A DNA stretch of 64,000 bases from NCBI GenBank assembly GCA_963768165.1, contig CAVYHJ010000026.1, positions 558,001 through 622,000 of the forward strand, read 5' to 3'. The position numbers and the translations under genes were made by a program. The notes under the pieces are model-generated. The model was not told the origin of the DNA. It ran no database searches and saw only the letters and a program-made list of their open reading frames with translations. The stretch's first letter is position 1, and each line of letters starts with the position of its first letter. Of the stretch, positions 42,931 through 53,084 are shown piece by piece. The stretch is from CAVYHJ01 sp963768165 [NCBI: uncultured bacterium] (GTDB lineage Bacteria; UBP4; UBA4092).

Positions 42931-44277
42931 ATGCCTCGACATTTGATTATTATCGGTACCCTTTTATTGTCCTTAATATTTTGCTGCAGCGGTTGTCCGA
43001 ATGATCGAAGTAATGACCGGGTAAATGGAAAAATCCGGGTGGTGTATTGGGATAAATGGACAGGATTTGAAGCCGAAGCCATGCAAAAATTAGTGGATAT
43101 TTTCAATCACTCACAAAATAGGATTTATGTAGATTATATGATTGTGAGTGAACCAGATAAGAAATCATTGGTTGCCACAGCAGGGGGAGACCCACCGGAT
43201 ATTGTCGGATTATGGCAGCATTCCATTCCCAATTTTGCCGATAAGAATGCACTGCTTCCCCTGGATGAATATGCAGCCAAGGCAGGAATTGTGAAAGAGA
43301 ATTATATCCCGGCTTATTGGAACATTTGTTTACACCGGAATCATCTTTATGCACTACCATCAACTCCCACCTCCTTGGCATTATATTGGAACACAGATAT
43401 GTTCAAGGAAGCCGGGATGGACCCCAACCGCCCCCCGAAATCGATTAAAGAATTGGATGAATTTTCAAAAAAACTAACCAAAAAAGATAAATCCGGTAAA
43501 ATTATCCAACTGGGTTTTTTACCCAATGAACCGGATTGGTGGCGTTGGTTCTGGGGATACTGGTTCGGCGGCCAGCTTTGGAATGGCAAAGATACCATCA
43601 CCTGTAATTCACCGGAAAATCTTCGGGCTTATGAATGGGTATTGTCCTATTCCAAAGCCTATGGCACCGATTATGTCCAATCCTTCCGGAGCGGCTTCGG
43701 CAATTGGGCTTCTCCACAAAATGCCTGGCTCTCCGGGAAAGTCGCTATGGAAATTCAAGGGGTATGGATGTATAACTATATTCAGAACTATGCTCCCAAA
43801 CTTCATTGGGCGTGTGCCCCATTTCCCAGTGCCGATCCTAATCCCAACAACCTGGCTTTTATTGAAGCAGACATCCTGTGTATTCCCAACGGGGCTTGGC
43901 ATCCCGATGAAGCCTTTGAGTTTATTAAATTCGTCCAACAACAAAAAAATATGGAACTCTTATGCATGGGACAAAAAAAGTTTTCTCCTCTAGCTAAAGT
44001 AAGCGATAGTTTTGCCAAAAACCATCCCAATCCCTTTATCCAGGTGTTTATCGATTTGGTCCACAGTCCTCGGACTTTCTCCACCCTCGACATGGACTTA
44101 TGGTATGAATTTAATGACGATATGACCGATGCGTTTGATAATATCTGGCTCCAGAAAGAAACACCTAAACATGCTCTCGACAGGGTGCAACAAAGAATGC
44201 AGAAAAAATGGAACGACGAAATGGATAGGTTCCGTCTATTAGGATGGGATATTCCACAAGTTCCTCCGGGTAGATAA
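42931..44277 (+). CDS. ABC transporter sugar-binding lipoprotein
   Basis: Family 1 extracellular solute-binding protein for oligosaccharides. The signal peptide ends in a lipobox-like SLIFCCSGC. Fold markers are VVYWDKWTGFEAEAMQKLVDIF, GGDPPDIVGLW, ALPSTPTSLALYWNTDMFKEAG and a Trp-rich binding region (PDWWRWFWGYWFGG) suited to stacking sugars. AFIEADILCIPNGAWHPDEAFEFIKFV is the usual C-lobe segment. It is followed at once by two permease genes, giving a complete importer apart from the ATPase. The bound sugar is unknown; the locus context suggests plant-wall oligosaccharides. Confidence 0.92.
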   Translation: MPRHLIIIGTLLLSLIFCCSGCPNDRSNDRVNGKIRVVYWDKWTGFEAEAMQKLVDIFNHSQNRIYVDYMIVSEPDKKSLVATAGGDPPDIVGLWQHSIPNFADKNALLPLDEYAAKAGIVKENYIPAYWNICLHRNHLYALPSTPTSLALYWNTDMFKEAGMDPNRPPKSIKELDEFSKKLTKKDKSGKIIQLGFLPNEPDWWRWFWGYWFGGQLWNGKDTITCNSPENLRAYEWVLSYSKAYGTDYVQSFRSGFGNWASPQNAWLSGKVAMEIQGVWMYNYIQNYAPKLHWACAPFPSADPNPNNLAFIEADILCIPNGAWHPDEAFEFIKFVQQQKNMELLCMGQKKFSPLAKVSDSFAKNHPNPFIQVFIDLVHSPRTFSTLDMDLWYEFNDDMTDAFDNIWLQKETPKHALDRVQQRMQKKWNDEMDRFRLLGWDIPQVPPGR

Positions 44278-44278
44278 C

Positions 44279-45154
44279 ATGACTCGCATTAAAAAAGAAA
44301 ACATTAAAAATGGTTTATTTTTCATGAGTCCCTGGATTATCGGGTTTTCAGTTTTTATCCTATACCCGGTTATCGCTTCATTTTATTACAGCCTCTGTGA
44401 ATATTCGGTACTCATGCCGGCGAAATATATCGGAATAAGAAATTATTCCAACTTGTTCCATGATGAAGTTTATTGGATTTCTGTTCGAAATACTTTTGTA
44501 TATGCGATATTTGCCTTACCTATCGGGACCTTTATGGCCATTGCACTGGCTTTATTATTGAATGCCGATATTAAAGGAAAAGCTGTTTTCCGAACCATAT
44601 TTTTCCTTCCATCTCTAGTCCCGATGGTGGCATTGGCAATTTTATGGATGTGGATTTTGAACGGTCAATTCGGAATATTAAACTACCTGTTATCCTTTTT
44701 GGGAATTAAAGGACCCAACTGGCTGGGAGAACCCCAATGGGCCAAACCAGCTCTAATTATTACGAGTGTCTGGGGAGTGGGGCAGGCAACGGTCATCTAC
44801 CTGGCTGGTTTGCAGGATGTCCCGATAGATCTCTATGAAGCCTCTGAACTGGATGGTGCTCCCTGGTGGAGAAAAGTCTGGCATGTTACTCTACCAATGA
44901 TCTCCCCGGTAATTTATTTCAATATGATTATGGGGATTATCGGCACCCTGCAAATCTTTGCTGTTCCTTATATCTTAAACACTCCAGCCCGGTCGCTTTA
45001 TTTCTATACCATGTATTTATATGACAACGCCTTCCGGTATCTCCGGATGGGGTATGCCAGTGCCATGGCCTGGATTTTATTTATCCTCATTTTGTTATTG
45101 ACCTATGTCTCCACCCAGATTTCAAAAAAATATATCTATTATGCCGGGAAATAA
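44279..45154 (+). CDS. ABC sugar permease, MalF/UgpA type
   Basis: Inner-membrane permease with six transmembrane helices and the EAA loop EASELDGAPWWRKVWHVTLPMISPV near residue 185, which contacts the ATPase. The first helix lies in MSPWIIGFSVFILYPVIASFYYSL, typical of this family. It starts one base after the binding-protein stop and is followed by the second permease after six bases, forming an operon. Confidence 0.94.
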   Translation: MTRIKKENIKNGLFFMSPWIIGFSVFILYPVIASFYYSLCEYSVLMPAKYIGIRNYSNLFHDEVYWISVRNTFVYAIFALPIGTFMAIALALLLNADIKGKAVFRTIFFLPSLVPMVALAILWMWILNGQFGILNYLLSFLGIKGPNWLGEPQWAKPALIITSVWGVGQATVIYLAGLQDVPIDLYEASELDGAPWWRKVWHVTLPMISPVIYFNMIMGIIGTLQIFAVPYILNTPARSLYFYTMYLYDNAFRYLRMGYASAMAWILFILILLLTYVSTQISKKYIYYAGK

Positions 45155-45160
45155 TTCACT

Positions 45161-46000
45161 ATGAAAAAAAAGAATCCAACAGCACAAGCTATAATTTATC
45201 TCCTGTTGTTTTTAGGTTCAGTCGCTTACCTCTTCCCCTTGGCATGGATGATCTCGACCTCCTTGAAACCCATTGAACAAACCATGATTATTCCACCGGT
45301 TTGGATGCCCCACCCTATCCAATGGAAAAATTATATCGATATTTTTAAAAATCCCAATGTACCGCTTTTCCTGTATACCCAAAACACCTTGATTATTTGT
45401 ATCCTAGGAATGTGTGGTGTAGTACTGTCCTGCACAATGGTAGCCTATGCGTTTGCCCGAATCGATATTCCAGGCAAGAAATTCTTTTTTGGATTAACCC
45501 TTGCCACCATGATGGTTCCCTTCCCGGTCACCATGATCCCACTTTATGGCATATTCCGAAAATTACATTGGATTGGAACCCTGAATCCGTTATGGGTGCC
45601 TGCCTGGTTTGGCGGCGCGTTTAATATCTTTTTACTTCGGCAGTTTTTTATGACCATTCCTACCGACCTGTCTGAAGCCGCTAAAATTGATGGCTGTTCT
45701 GAATTTCGGATATTCCGGCAAATTATGCTGCCTTTATGCAGGCCTGCATTGGCAGTGGTCGCCTTATTTCATTTCATGTATGCCTGGAATGATTTCCTTG
45801 GTCCACTAATTTACCTCACCAAACAAAGCACTTTTACCCTCTCTTTGGGACTCCAGTTCTACCAAAGTCAAAATGGGGGTACCCAATGGCACTACCTGAT
45901 GGCTGCCTCCACTCTGATCGTTCTTCCCGTCATTATCTTATTCTTTTTTACCCAAAAAACCTTTATTCAAGGTATTGCCATGACGGGGTTAAAAGGATAA
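45161..46000 (+). CDS. ABC sugar permease, MalG/UgpE type
   Basis: Second permease of the same importer, 279 residues, six transmembrane helices. Signature parts are LFPLAWMISTSLKP near the start, the EAA loop EAAKIDGCSEFRIFRQIMLPLCRPAL and the terminal GIAMTGLKG. No ATP-binding gene follows; a shared MsmK-like ATPase encoded elsewhere is the usual solution (inference). Confidence 0.94.
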   Translation: MKKKNPTAQAIIYLLLFLGSVAYLFPLAWMISTSLKPIEQTMIIPPVWMPHPIQWKNYIDIFKNPNVPLFLYTQNTLIICILGMCGVVLSCTMVAYAFARIDIPGKKFFFGLTLATMMVPFPVTMIPLYGIFRKLHWIGTLNPLWVPAWFGGAFNIFLLRQFFMTIPTDLSEAAKIDGCSEFRIFRQIMLPLCRPALAVVALFHFMYAWNDFLGPLIYLTKQSTFTLSLGLQFYQSQNGGTQWHYLMAASTLIVLPVIILFFFTQKTFIQGIAMTGLKG

Positions 46001-46161
46001 CTATTCTCTATAAAATAAATCAGTTTACGACAATAGAGAACTCCATAGAACCATCGGGAATTAACCTGGATACAGAATGACCCGATTCGCACCATTAATC
46101 ACTATCTCTATTTCATAGAAATAAGTTGTAATATAAATGAGTTGGTTAAAAAAATCCCAAT

Positions 46162-46190
46162 AAAAAAGGGAATGGAATTACCCAATTCCC
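46162..46190 (-). terminator. Intrinsic terminator for the pseudopilin gene
   Basis: On the - strand GGGAAT ... ATTCCC (46190-46185 and 46173-46168) followed by six T (46167-46162), 38 bases beyond the pseudopilin stop. Confidence 0.6.
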
Positions 46191-46227
46191 ATTTTCACGT
46201 AAATATCTATTCTATCTTCTTGAAATT

Positions 46228-46902
46228 TTATGGACCAAATCGATATATATTACCAAAACTGACAGTTCCATTGGTGGGATCATAAGTATGCGGACCCGTA
46301 TCCACCCACCATTCTGAGCCGGGGTAGCTCCAAGCATCTGGAATATTACACGGACCAACACTATATAATACCCATTTCTCACTCATATTCGGACCATCTG
46401 CCTGACCATAAGCTGCTTCCCATCGTGTTACACCAATAGGATTTTCCGAATCATAATAACCCGTATTACCATTCCCTGTTGGACTCATGTCCCAAAGTAG
46501 CTGTTCTTGACTATTAAACCGATATGCTTGAAGTCCCGTATTGTATGGGGCTCTCCCCACATTAATGAAAGGATCCCAAATTACATCGGAAGAAATATAA
46601 GATATCGGCGAAGACAATTCCAATGGGAGGCCTTCGTAGGTATAATTGTTCCAAGGATAGATATTATAATAGGTACCATCCGATAGTTTTTCTCCTCTAA
46701 AGGGCCACGGATAACAATTATAGTCGATTTCATAGGATTCAATAGCCGTTGCCAAAGAAGCCATATCCGCTTTAGCCCGGGAAACTTTTGAACGAGTTTG
46801 TGCTGATAGAAAATTCGGAATAGCAATCGCGGCCAATATGGCAATAATCGCTACAACAATTAATAGCTCAATCAGGGTAAACCCTTTTTTCATTTTAACC
46901 AT
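46228..46902 (-). CDS. Type II secretion-type pseudopilin (prepilin-like)
   Basis: Short leader MVKMKKG, then the prepilin peptidase site G|FTLIELLIVVAIIAILAAIA, an N-terminal hydrophobic helix and the AQTRSKVSRAKADMASLATAIESYEID segment found in a large family of pseudopilin-like proteins of uncultivated bacteria. The remainder is an aromatic-rich, probably extracellular domain (KWVLYSVGP, VSFGNIYRFGP). AAGGAGG eight bases upstream supports the ATG at 46902 over the GTG at 46911. It follows the secreted CBM-like gene on the same strand and is probably under the same LacI-type promoter. Confidence 0.85.
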   Translation of the reverse strand: MVKMKKGFTLIELLIVVAIIAILAAIAIPNFLSAQTRSKVSRAKADMASLATAIESYEIDYNCYPWPFRGEKLSDGTYYNIYPWNNYTYEGLPLELSSPISYISSDVIWDPFINVGRAPYNTGLQAYRFNSQEQLLWDMSPTGNGNTGYYDSENPIGVTRWEAAYGQADGPNMSEKWVLYSVGPCNIPDAWSYPGSEWWVDTGPHTYDPTNGTVSFGNIYRFGP

Positions 46903-47026
46903 ACTAAACACCTCCTTACTTTAACTATGTAACATTTACTAACTTTAAAATACTCCCCGGATAAGGTATTAACCTCATCCGGAGTATGGAACCAACTGTT
47001 ACACTTCAGTTATTCAGAATTATCCA

Positions 47027-48424
47027 TTATGGAATATCTGTGTATTCCGGATCATTCACCAATGGTGCAGAAGTAGCTGTAACAGTAATAAGAGGAGTTT
47101 GAATACTTCGTCCTTCCGCATCCGTTACAATTATATAACCACTACCACCGGAACCTGTGAAAGATACGGTTGAACCACTGGTCGTACTCAATGAGCCAAA
47201 GGTTCCACTCACGGTGGTTAACGTCCAAGTGAAGGGCGCTAATCCTTGAACCACACTAAATTGAACCGGTGTGCCCGGATGTAACGAGAACCAATTGGCT
47301 GGATTGGTATAAACACCCAAGGTAGATGAACCATAGACAATTAATGGAGTACCTGTGCTATTGCGTTTGACATAATCTACCGTCGCTTTAACTTCCGTAT
47401 TTCCATGTGCATACAATTCTAAAAACAGCTGAGTGAGAGCATAATTGGAAGTATTTGCCGACCAGGAATAGGTATGGAACTTACCATCTATCGGGAATTG
47501 CACGTTGTTTGACAAAAACGATCCTGAACCTGCGTAGGAAGTGATACCTCCGTTAACGTAGGTATCACCTGCATTAGGTCCTGAGGTGGTACTAATCGCA
47601 ATTCTCCATTCAGTAAAATTACCCGCATTATACGTATCACTGGGAATTGACATCCTAACCTGTCCACCGTCATTAACCCCGGAAGTAGTGGTTGTCATAC
47701 TGATAAACCACATTGTGCCAATACCCGTGGTATCAATGTTTAATCCGGTAGTGTTCTGCGCACCCGTATGATTAAGTATAGCTCCAACATTGTTGGACAC
47801 GACCCAAGAGTTAAGATCGGTATAATTCTTGAAGTCTGTATAGTAACCGTTTGGTAACGGGACTAAGCCACCTTGTGATTTCACGAAATCAATAATTGTG
47901 GTCACCGTACCCAATGGGGTGTAATTCAGCTGCACAGCTAACTCAGTGAGCTTAGTAGGAGAAGGTATCGCACTGACAGGAATGGTATAGGTTGAAAAAG
48001 TCCCATCACAAGCCTGGACAACATTGCTTGTTAGATTGGTCAAAGTATAACCATTCGATTCACAAAAGATATTGAATTGTGCGTTACCTGCATTACCGGT
48101 AAAAGCAACTTTGAATGTAATAGTGGTTTCAGGAGAAATATCAAAACTACTAGCACCCAAAAAATCGTCCAAAAACGACTGGAAACCAGAGGCTGTAGCA
48201 ACAGAGACACCATATAAGACCCCGTTGGTTCCTGGATAAGCCATTTGTTGAGCACTACCAACGAGATACCCTTGGTGATTCGAGGACCCGCCACCAAATA
48301 AACCTTGACCCCAACTATCTGTACCACTTGTAAAATCGCCAAAATTCCAATCTGCATTTGCCAGACTTAACGCACCGAATAAAACGACTATAACAACAAA
48401 ATACATTTTATAATTTTTCATCAT
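47027..48424 (-). CDS. Secreted protein with CBM-like and Ig-like domains
   Basis: Signal peptide MMKNYKMYFVVIVVLFGALSLANA, then two similar beta-sandwich modules (about 26-185 and 190-355). Each starts with a 'W..F' or 'Y..DF' element (DWNFGDFTSGTDSW and YYTDFKNYTDLNSW) and ends with an IIDFVK or VDYVK strand, an arrangement resembling carbohydrate-binding modules. A C-terminal Ig-like segment (about 385-455) ends GGSGYIIVTDAEGRS. Ser/Thr/Gly-rich throughout. No catalytic motif is visible. It is controlled by a consensus promoter with a LacI-type operator at 48598. Confidence 0.65.
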   Translation of the reverse strand: MMKNYKMYFVVIVVLFGALSLANADWNFGDFTSGTDSWGQGLFGGGSSNHQGYLVGSAQQMAYPGTNGVLYGVSVATASGFQSFLDDFLGASSFDISPETTITFKVAFTGNAGNAQFNIFCESNGYTLTNLTSNVVQACDGTFSTYTIPVSAIPSPTKLTELAVQLNYTPLGTVTTIIDFVKSQGGLVPLPNGYYTDFKNYTDLNSWVVSNNVGAILNHTGAQNTTGLNIDTTGIGTMWFISMTTTTSGVNDGGQVRMSIPSDTYNAGNFTEWRIAISTTSGPNAGDTYVNGGITSYAGSGSFLSNNVQFPIDGKFHTYSWSANTSNYALTQLFLELYAHGNTEVKATVDYVKRNSTGTPLIVYGSSTLGVYTNPANWFSLHPGTPVQFSVVQGLAPFTWTLTTVSGTFGSLSTTSGSTVSFTGSGGSGYIIVTDAEGRSIQTPLITVTATSAPLVNDPEYTDIP

Positions 48425-48597
48425 TATGTATTCACCTCCCTCCCTGTGAACAATAATACATATTCCGAATGTGTAGAATTGAAATCAAAAAGATCCCTTT
48501 ATTCTTCATTAATGCATAGTTTTTGTTCATTGGAACCATTTTTATCAACCACTCTTATATTCATTTATTAAGTATTATTATGCTATAATACTATCAA

Positions 48598-48615
48598 AAT
48601 GATAACGTTATCATT
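48598..48615 (-). promoter_or_regulatory. LacI-type operator, perfect 18-bp palindrome
   Basis: AATGATAACGTTATCATT, centred on CG as in LacI/GalR sites. It overlaps the -10 end and the expected transcription start of the promoter at 48613-48640. The same type of sequence occurs at 60213. Confidence 0.85.
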
Positions 48616-48640
48616 ATATACCAATTTTAAGGTTTGTCAA
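48613..48640 (-). promoter_or_regulatory. Consensus promoter of the secreted CBM-like gene
   Basis: On the - strand TTGACA (48640-48635), 16 bases, TATAAT (48618-48613), running directly into the operator. Confidence 0.85.
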
Positions 48641-48882
48641 GTGTTTTTTTTAAAAGGCAATATTAGTTTACATAACGCTAGGTATATCAATAATTGAATT
48701 CTTGGATTTCCCAAATCAATTGTACAAAATGAATCTATATTCATGAATCGAATTTTATACAAAATAAAGGAAATAACGTATATCCCAAAATACTCCAGAA
48801 CTCGATATTGAACAATTCAACAGAAATTAAAAGCCATTTTTATGAATAGATTTTAAATAACAATTTTGCCGGGAATTTAAGT

Positions 48883-50112
48883 ATGGTGACTCAGAAAGAT
48901 CGAATAATTATTAGGAAATTAGCCAATCGTATTGCCGAGATTGCAGAATTACCTATCATGCAAGAGAGACAGTTGTTATGGAAACAACATAACCGGCTGG
49001 AGCGGGTTCGTCCCCTGATATTGGTATTTCCAGAAGGTGGATGGTGTGAATTATTACCTCCTGAAAACCTTCAATGTGAATCGGAAACAGCTCGTCAGAT
49101 TGAATCAGACTTACGCCAGCGAATTTATGTCTTTGAACACTTCCAGAGTGATAATGTAGTGGAAAAAGAATGGGTCGTTCCCAAGGTAATCCATGATACC
49201 GGCTGGGGATTAATACCCAAACGACATTCAAGTACGGAAAAACGAGGCTCTTGGGGTTTTGATCCAGTCCTGCATAATTATGACGATTTACAGAAACTTA
49301 CTTTCCCAATAATAACCTATGATCCTGGGGAAACCAATCGAAAATGGACAGAATTCAACGAACTTTTCGGTGATATTCTGGATGTGAAACTTAAAGGCGT
49401 CACTTATATGGCTTTTCATTTAATGAAACAATATTCCTCACTCCGGGGACTAAACCAAACCTTTATAGATATGCTTGATGAACCCCAATTGATCCATCAA
49501 GCAATGAAGATATTTGAAGAAGGAAACCAGCGAATTATACAAGCCTATATACACCAAAACCTATTCAGTTTAAATAACGATAACACTTATCAATCTTCCG
49601 GAGGTGTGGGATATACCGACGAATTACCCAAACCGAGTTTTCAATCTAACCGGGTCCGACCTTGTGATATTTGGGCTTCAGCGGAATCTCAAGAACTTAC
49701 CCAGGTTTCTCCGAAGATGCATGTGGAGTTTGCACTCGATTATGAAAAAAGGTTATTGGAACCCTTCGGTTTAACCGGGTATGCCTGTTGTGACGATTTA
49801 ACCGATAAATTGGAGGATGTATTTACTATTCCCCATATTCGCCGTATTTCGATTTGTCCATGGGCAAATGTGGATATCTGTGCCGAAAAATTAAAGGGTA
49901 AATATATTTTCTCCTGGAAACCTCAACCCTCACATTTAATCGGTGATTTCGATGCTGAACATGTCCGGAAGTATATCCAACATACCCTTGATGTAACCCG
50001 GAATTGTGTCGTAGAAATCATCTTAAAAGATACCCATACCTGTGAACATCATCCCGAAAGGTTTGACCAATGGACTCAAATTGCACGGGATTTGGTGAAT
50101 CATTTGGATTAA
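48883..50112 (+). CDS. Uroporphyrinogen decarboxylase (URO-D) superfamily protein
   Basis: TIM-barrel protein of the URO-D/methyltransferase superfamily, not a haem enzyme by context. Visible parts: RPLILVFPEGGWCELLP near the start, VTYMAFHLMKQYSSLRGLNQTFIDMLDEP in the middle and FGLTGYACCDDLTDKLEDVFTIPHIRRISICPWAN. Proteins of this branch are often found next to sugar-degradation genes in uncultivated bacteria; their reaction is unknown. The start has GGGAATTTAAGT upstream, a weak site. It is followed by the GH10 gene. Confidence 0.7.
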   Translation: MVTQKDRIIIRKLANRIAEIAELPIMQERQLLWKQHNRLERVRPLILVFPEGGWCELLPPENLQCESETARQIESDLRQRIYVFEHFQSDNVVEKEWVVPKVIHDTGWGLIPKRHSSTEKRGSWGFDPVLHNYDDLQKLTFPIITYDPGETNRKWTEFNELFGDILDVKLKGVTYMAFHLMKQYSSLRGLNQTFIDMLDEPQLIHQAMKIFEEGNQRIIQAYIHQNLFSLNNDNTYQSSGGVGYTDELPKPSFQSNRVRPCDIWASAESQELTQVSPKMHVEFALDYEKRLLEPFGLTGYACCDDLTDKLEDVFTIPHIRRISICPWANVDICAEKLKGKYIFSWKPQPSHLIGDFDAEHVRKYIQHTLDVTRNCVVEIILKDTHTCEHHPERFDQWTQIARDLVNHLD

Positions 50113-50189
50113 TGAAAAGATTTATAGATCATTGTATGAGAATATCCCCTTTGATAACATTATTGTCAAAATAAATAATTTTGTTGAGG

Positions 50190-50207
50190 ATGGGTAACTA
50201 TACCATT
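50190..50207 (+). promoter_or_regulatory. Possible weaker LacI-type operator before the GH10 gene
   Basis: ATGGGTAACTATACCATT, with GGTA/TACC symmetry and the GGTAAC half-site seen at 60213-60243, 19 bases before the GH10 ATG. Confidence 0.4.
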
Positions 50208-50226
50208 CTTTTTATAGGGAGTTATT

Positions 50227-51234
50227 ATGACCAAAAAGAAATCTAGTTATAAAAGCATGAAACAAACATTGCGTAATTTGGCAGAACAAAACCAACTTTA
50301 TATGGGCACCTGTGTTTCTTATGATCCATTGGTTCAAGACACCTTTTATCGAGAAATTCTGGCGAGGGAGTTTAACATCCTGACTCCGGAGAACGCCATG
50401 AAATTCCAATGGACGGAACCGGAACAAAATAAATTCAATTTTAAAGAAGCGGATAAATTGGTCGAGTTCGCAGTACAAAATAAGATGAAAATCCGGGGAC
50501 ATACCTTGGTTTGGCATCAAGCCGTGCCACCCTGGGTGAAAAATGGGAAATTTACCAAAAAGGAATTAATGGAAATTCTTCATAATCATATCCGAAAACT
50601 TGTTCAGCATTATAAAGGTAGGATTTATTGTTGGGATGTGGTGAATGAAGCTTTTGAAACAGATGGAAGTTTTCGCCATAGCTTATGGTATGACACAATC
50701 GGTCCGGACTATATTGAAATGGCTTTCCAATGGGCACATGAAGCAGACCCTGATGCATTACTTTTCTATAATGACTATGATACGGAAAATCTAAATCCTA
50801 AATCGGATGCGATTTATTCATATCTGAAAAAATTAAAAGAAAAAGATATACCTATTGATGGAATCGGATTTCAATGTCATATTCTTGACAATCCAGATAT
50901 ACGATTGAATGAATTGGATGCCAATTTCAAGCGTTTCGCAGGATTGGGTTTTCAAACCGATATTACTGAAATCGATGTTTCTATCCAACTTTCAGAAGGG
51001 ACGTTGGAGAAAAAAATAAAAAAACAATCAGAGTTATATGCCGGAATACTGAAAGTATGCCGTGAGAATACCTCCTGCAAGATGTTCGTCTTATGGGGAT
51101 TCACAGATAAATATACCTGGGTTCGTTACCGGAAGGGTCATCAGGATGATTTACCATGTATTTTCGATGAACAATATCAACCCAAACCGATTTTTAACGA
51201 ACTTAAGAAAATTATAATAAAGAATCCTCCATAG
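50227..51234 (+). CDS. GH10 endo-1,4-beta-xylanase, cytoplasmic
   Basis: Retaining GH10 xylanase. The acid/base is E141 in WDVVNEAF and the nucleophile E248 in TDITEIDVS; substrate-binding motifs RGHTLVWHQAVPPW and the late FVLWGFTDKYTWV are intact. There is no signal peptide, so it acts in the cytoplasm, presumably on imported xylo-oligosaccharides; such single-domain intracellular GH10 enzymes are known. TAGGGAG precedes the start. Directly downstream lie remains of GH3 and GH39 genes that would complete xylo-oligosaccharide breakdown. Confidence 0.95.
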   Translation: MTKKKSSYKSMKQTLRNLAEQNQLYMGTCVSYDPLVQDTFYREILAREFNILTPENAMKFQWTEPEQNKFNFKEADKLVEFAVQNKMKIRGHTLVWHQAVPPWVKNGKFTKKELMEILHNHIRKLVQHYKGRIYCWDVVNEAFETDGSFRHSLWYDTIGPDYIEMAFQWAHEADPDALLFYNDYDTENLNPKSDAIYSYLKKLKEKDIPIDGIGFQCHILDNPDIRLNELDANFKRFAGLGFQTDITEIDVSIQLSEGTLEKKIKKQSELYAGILKVCRENTSCKMFVLWGFTDKYTWVRYRKGHQDDLPCIFDEQYQPKPIFNELKKIIIKNPP

Positions 51235-51249
51235 TTATATTAGAGATAA

Positions 51250-51430
51250 ATGAGCACTTTAACCCGACCGGCAAAAACCAAGTAGTTGGATTCTATATTA
51301 CCCCCTATAAACTGGAATATTATAATGCCCATAATAAATATGTTATTGAACTGGGAAAACTTGAAGGCATGGTTGGACGGTCATTAGTTGATTACTTAAC
51401 GAAATCTTTTATTCTTCCGAAAACAAAAAA
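51250..51430 (+). pseudogene. GH3 C-terminal (fibronectin III-like) remnant
   Basis: Two frames give STLTRPAKT and then YITPYKLEYYNAHNKYVIELGK and GMVGRSLVDYLTKSF, which match the end of GH3 beta-glucosidase/xylosidase proteins (S.vTRP.k.L ... YN.h.kYVvEpGkFeVmVG.S). The central catalytic part is missing, so this is a short fossil with an internal deletion. Confidence 0.6.
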
Positions 51431-52763
51431 CCACATATCCCGGGTTCAATCGATCTCCAGTCTCAATATAGTTAACGTACGAGATAACTTACAGGTAACC
51501 TTATGCAAGATATTTTGGAAAGAAAATTGGAATTAGATTATAGAAAAGTCAAAGGTCCTTTGAACAGGATGTTTCAAGAATATATCGGTGCCGGAAGGGC
51601 TAATGAAGGATTACGCGGCGATTGGCAAAGACAATTGGCTTATGTAAAAAGAGAATGTAATTTTAAATATATTTGGATGCATGGCCTTTTAACGGATGAT
51701 ATGGGGGTCTATAAAGAAGAAAGGAAAGGGAACCCGCAATATAACTGGCAATATGCAATATATTGATGTATTGTATGATTTTATCCTGGGTTTAGGCATG
51801 AAACCTTTTGTGGAACTCAGTTTTATGCCTCAAGCTCTAGCCAGTGGGACTCAGACTATTTTTTGGTGGAGAGGGAATGTCACACCTCCCAAAGATTATG
51901 ATAAATGGGGTGCATTGATAGGAAGCCTAGTGCAGCATTTTACGGACAGATATGGGAAACAAGAAGTCATGACATTGTATTTTGAGGTTCGGAATGAACC
52001 GAATCTTAAAGATTTTTTACCGGCACTCAGGAAGATTGTTTTAAGCTTTATGAAGTTCCATCCAAAGCAATTAAAAGTGTATCTCCTGATTATAAACTAG
52101 GCGGGTCGGCCATAGCGGGTGCCGCATAGATACCTGAAACTATTCATTATTGTTATCAGTACCCATACCTATGGGGTTAATCAAGGGTATCTGGATGAAT
52201 ATGGTGAATCTGGTACTATACTGGATAATAATCCTCAAAGTATTGTCGGGGATATCCAAAAATCAAGAAGAGAAATCCAGAGTTCACCCCTGCCCAAACT
52301 GGAATTACATTACACAGAATGGAGTTTTTCCTATACTCCCTCCGACCCCATTCATGACAGTTATCATCAAGCGGCGTATATCCTGGAAAAAATTAAGCGA
52401 ACTGGAGACAACACCCATTCCATGTCCTACTGGGTATTTACCGCTATTTTTGAAGAAGCCGGTCCCCAGTTCACTCCGTTTCATGGAGGATTTGGTTTAA
52501 TCAATTATCAGAATATTCATAAACCCACTTTTTAATCGTATCAATTTTTAAATAAATTAGGGAATATGGATCTGGAGAATAAGGATTCTTCTTCCTGGGT
52601 AGTCAAAGATGAACAAGGGAATGTCCAGATGCTATTTTTGGATTTTACCCATACTCATCCCGGCGATTCGATCCTTAACCAGGTGTATTACAAACAAGAT
52701 TTACCTCCTATGACAGCTATAGTATTATATTCTTATGTTACTGTTTACAATAGTGGTTTGGGA

Positions 52764-52840
52764 GACTTTTTTTCACTGAGACTTCGTCTCTTTATAGAGT
52801 TTATCACTACTCAAAAGAAATATTGCGGTGAAAAAAAGTC
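52764..52840. repeat. Inverted repeat at the left junction of the insertion
   Basis: Perfect 13-bp arms GACTTTTTTTCAC (52764-52776) and its complement (52828-52840), enclosing a GAGAC-TTC-GTCTC hairpin. Possibly a small MITE-like element or part of the larger one. Confidence 0.45.
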
Positions 52841-53084
52841 CATTTCTTGATACGAAGACTCCTTGCAAAAAGCCAAAGTTAAGATGACAGCCCTCAAAAC
52901 CCTGAAAAAAAATCCCCCCCCCTCCTAAAAGCCCTGAAAAAGAACTGAATCAGATTAAAAGGAGTAGTGAAAAAGTGACGGAGCAAGTACGGCCTTGGTA
53001 CGGAGACAGTGTGTAGTCAGCTTTACATATTTTTACCTCATATTAGGAACGGTTATTAAGATGAATAATTATTTAAATTATGTT

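Larger units (their letters stand above)
48425..48882. other. Divergent intergenic region with promoter and operator
   Basis: Holds the - strand promoter and LacI-type operator listed separately. The remaining ~240 bases towards the URO-D-like gene are AT-rich and show no clear + strand promoter. Confidence 0.6.

Noticed and set aside
42672-43106. 144-codon ORF on the - strand
   Set aside because: It overlaps the well-supported sugar-binding protein gene; only its end (GGPTSIKAFKR) makes sense, as part of an integrase fossil.
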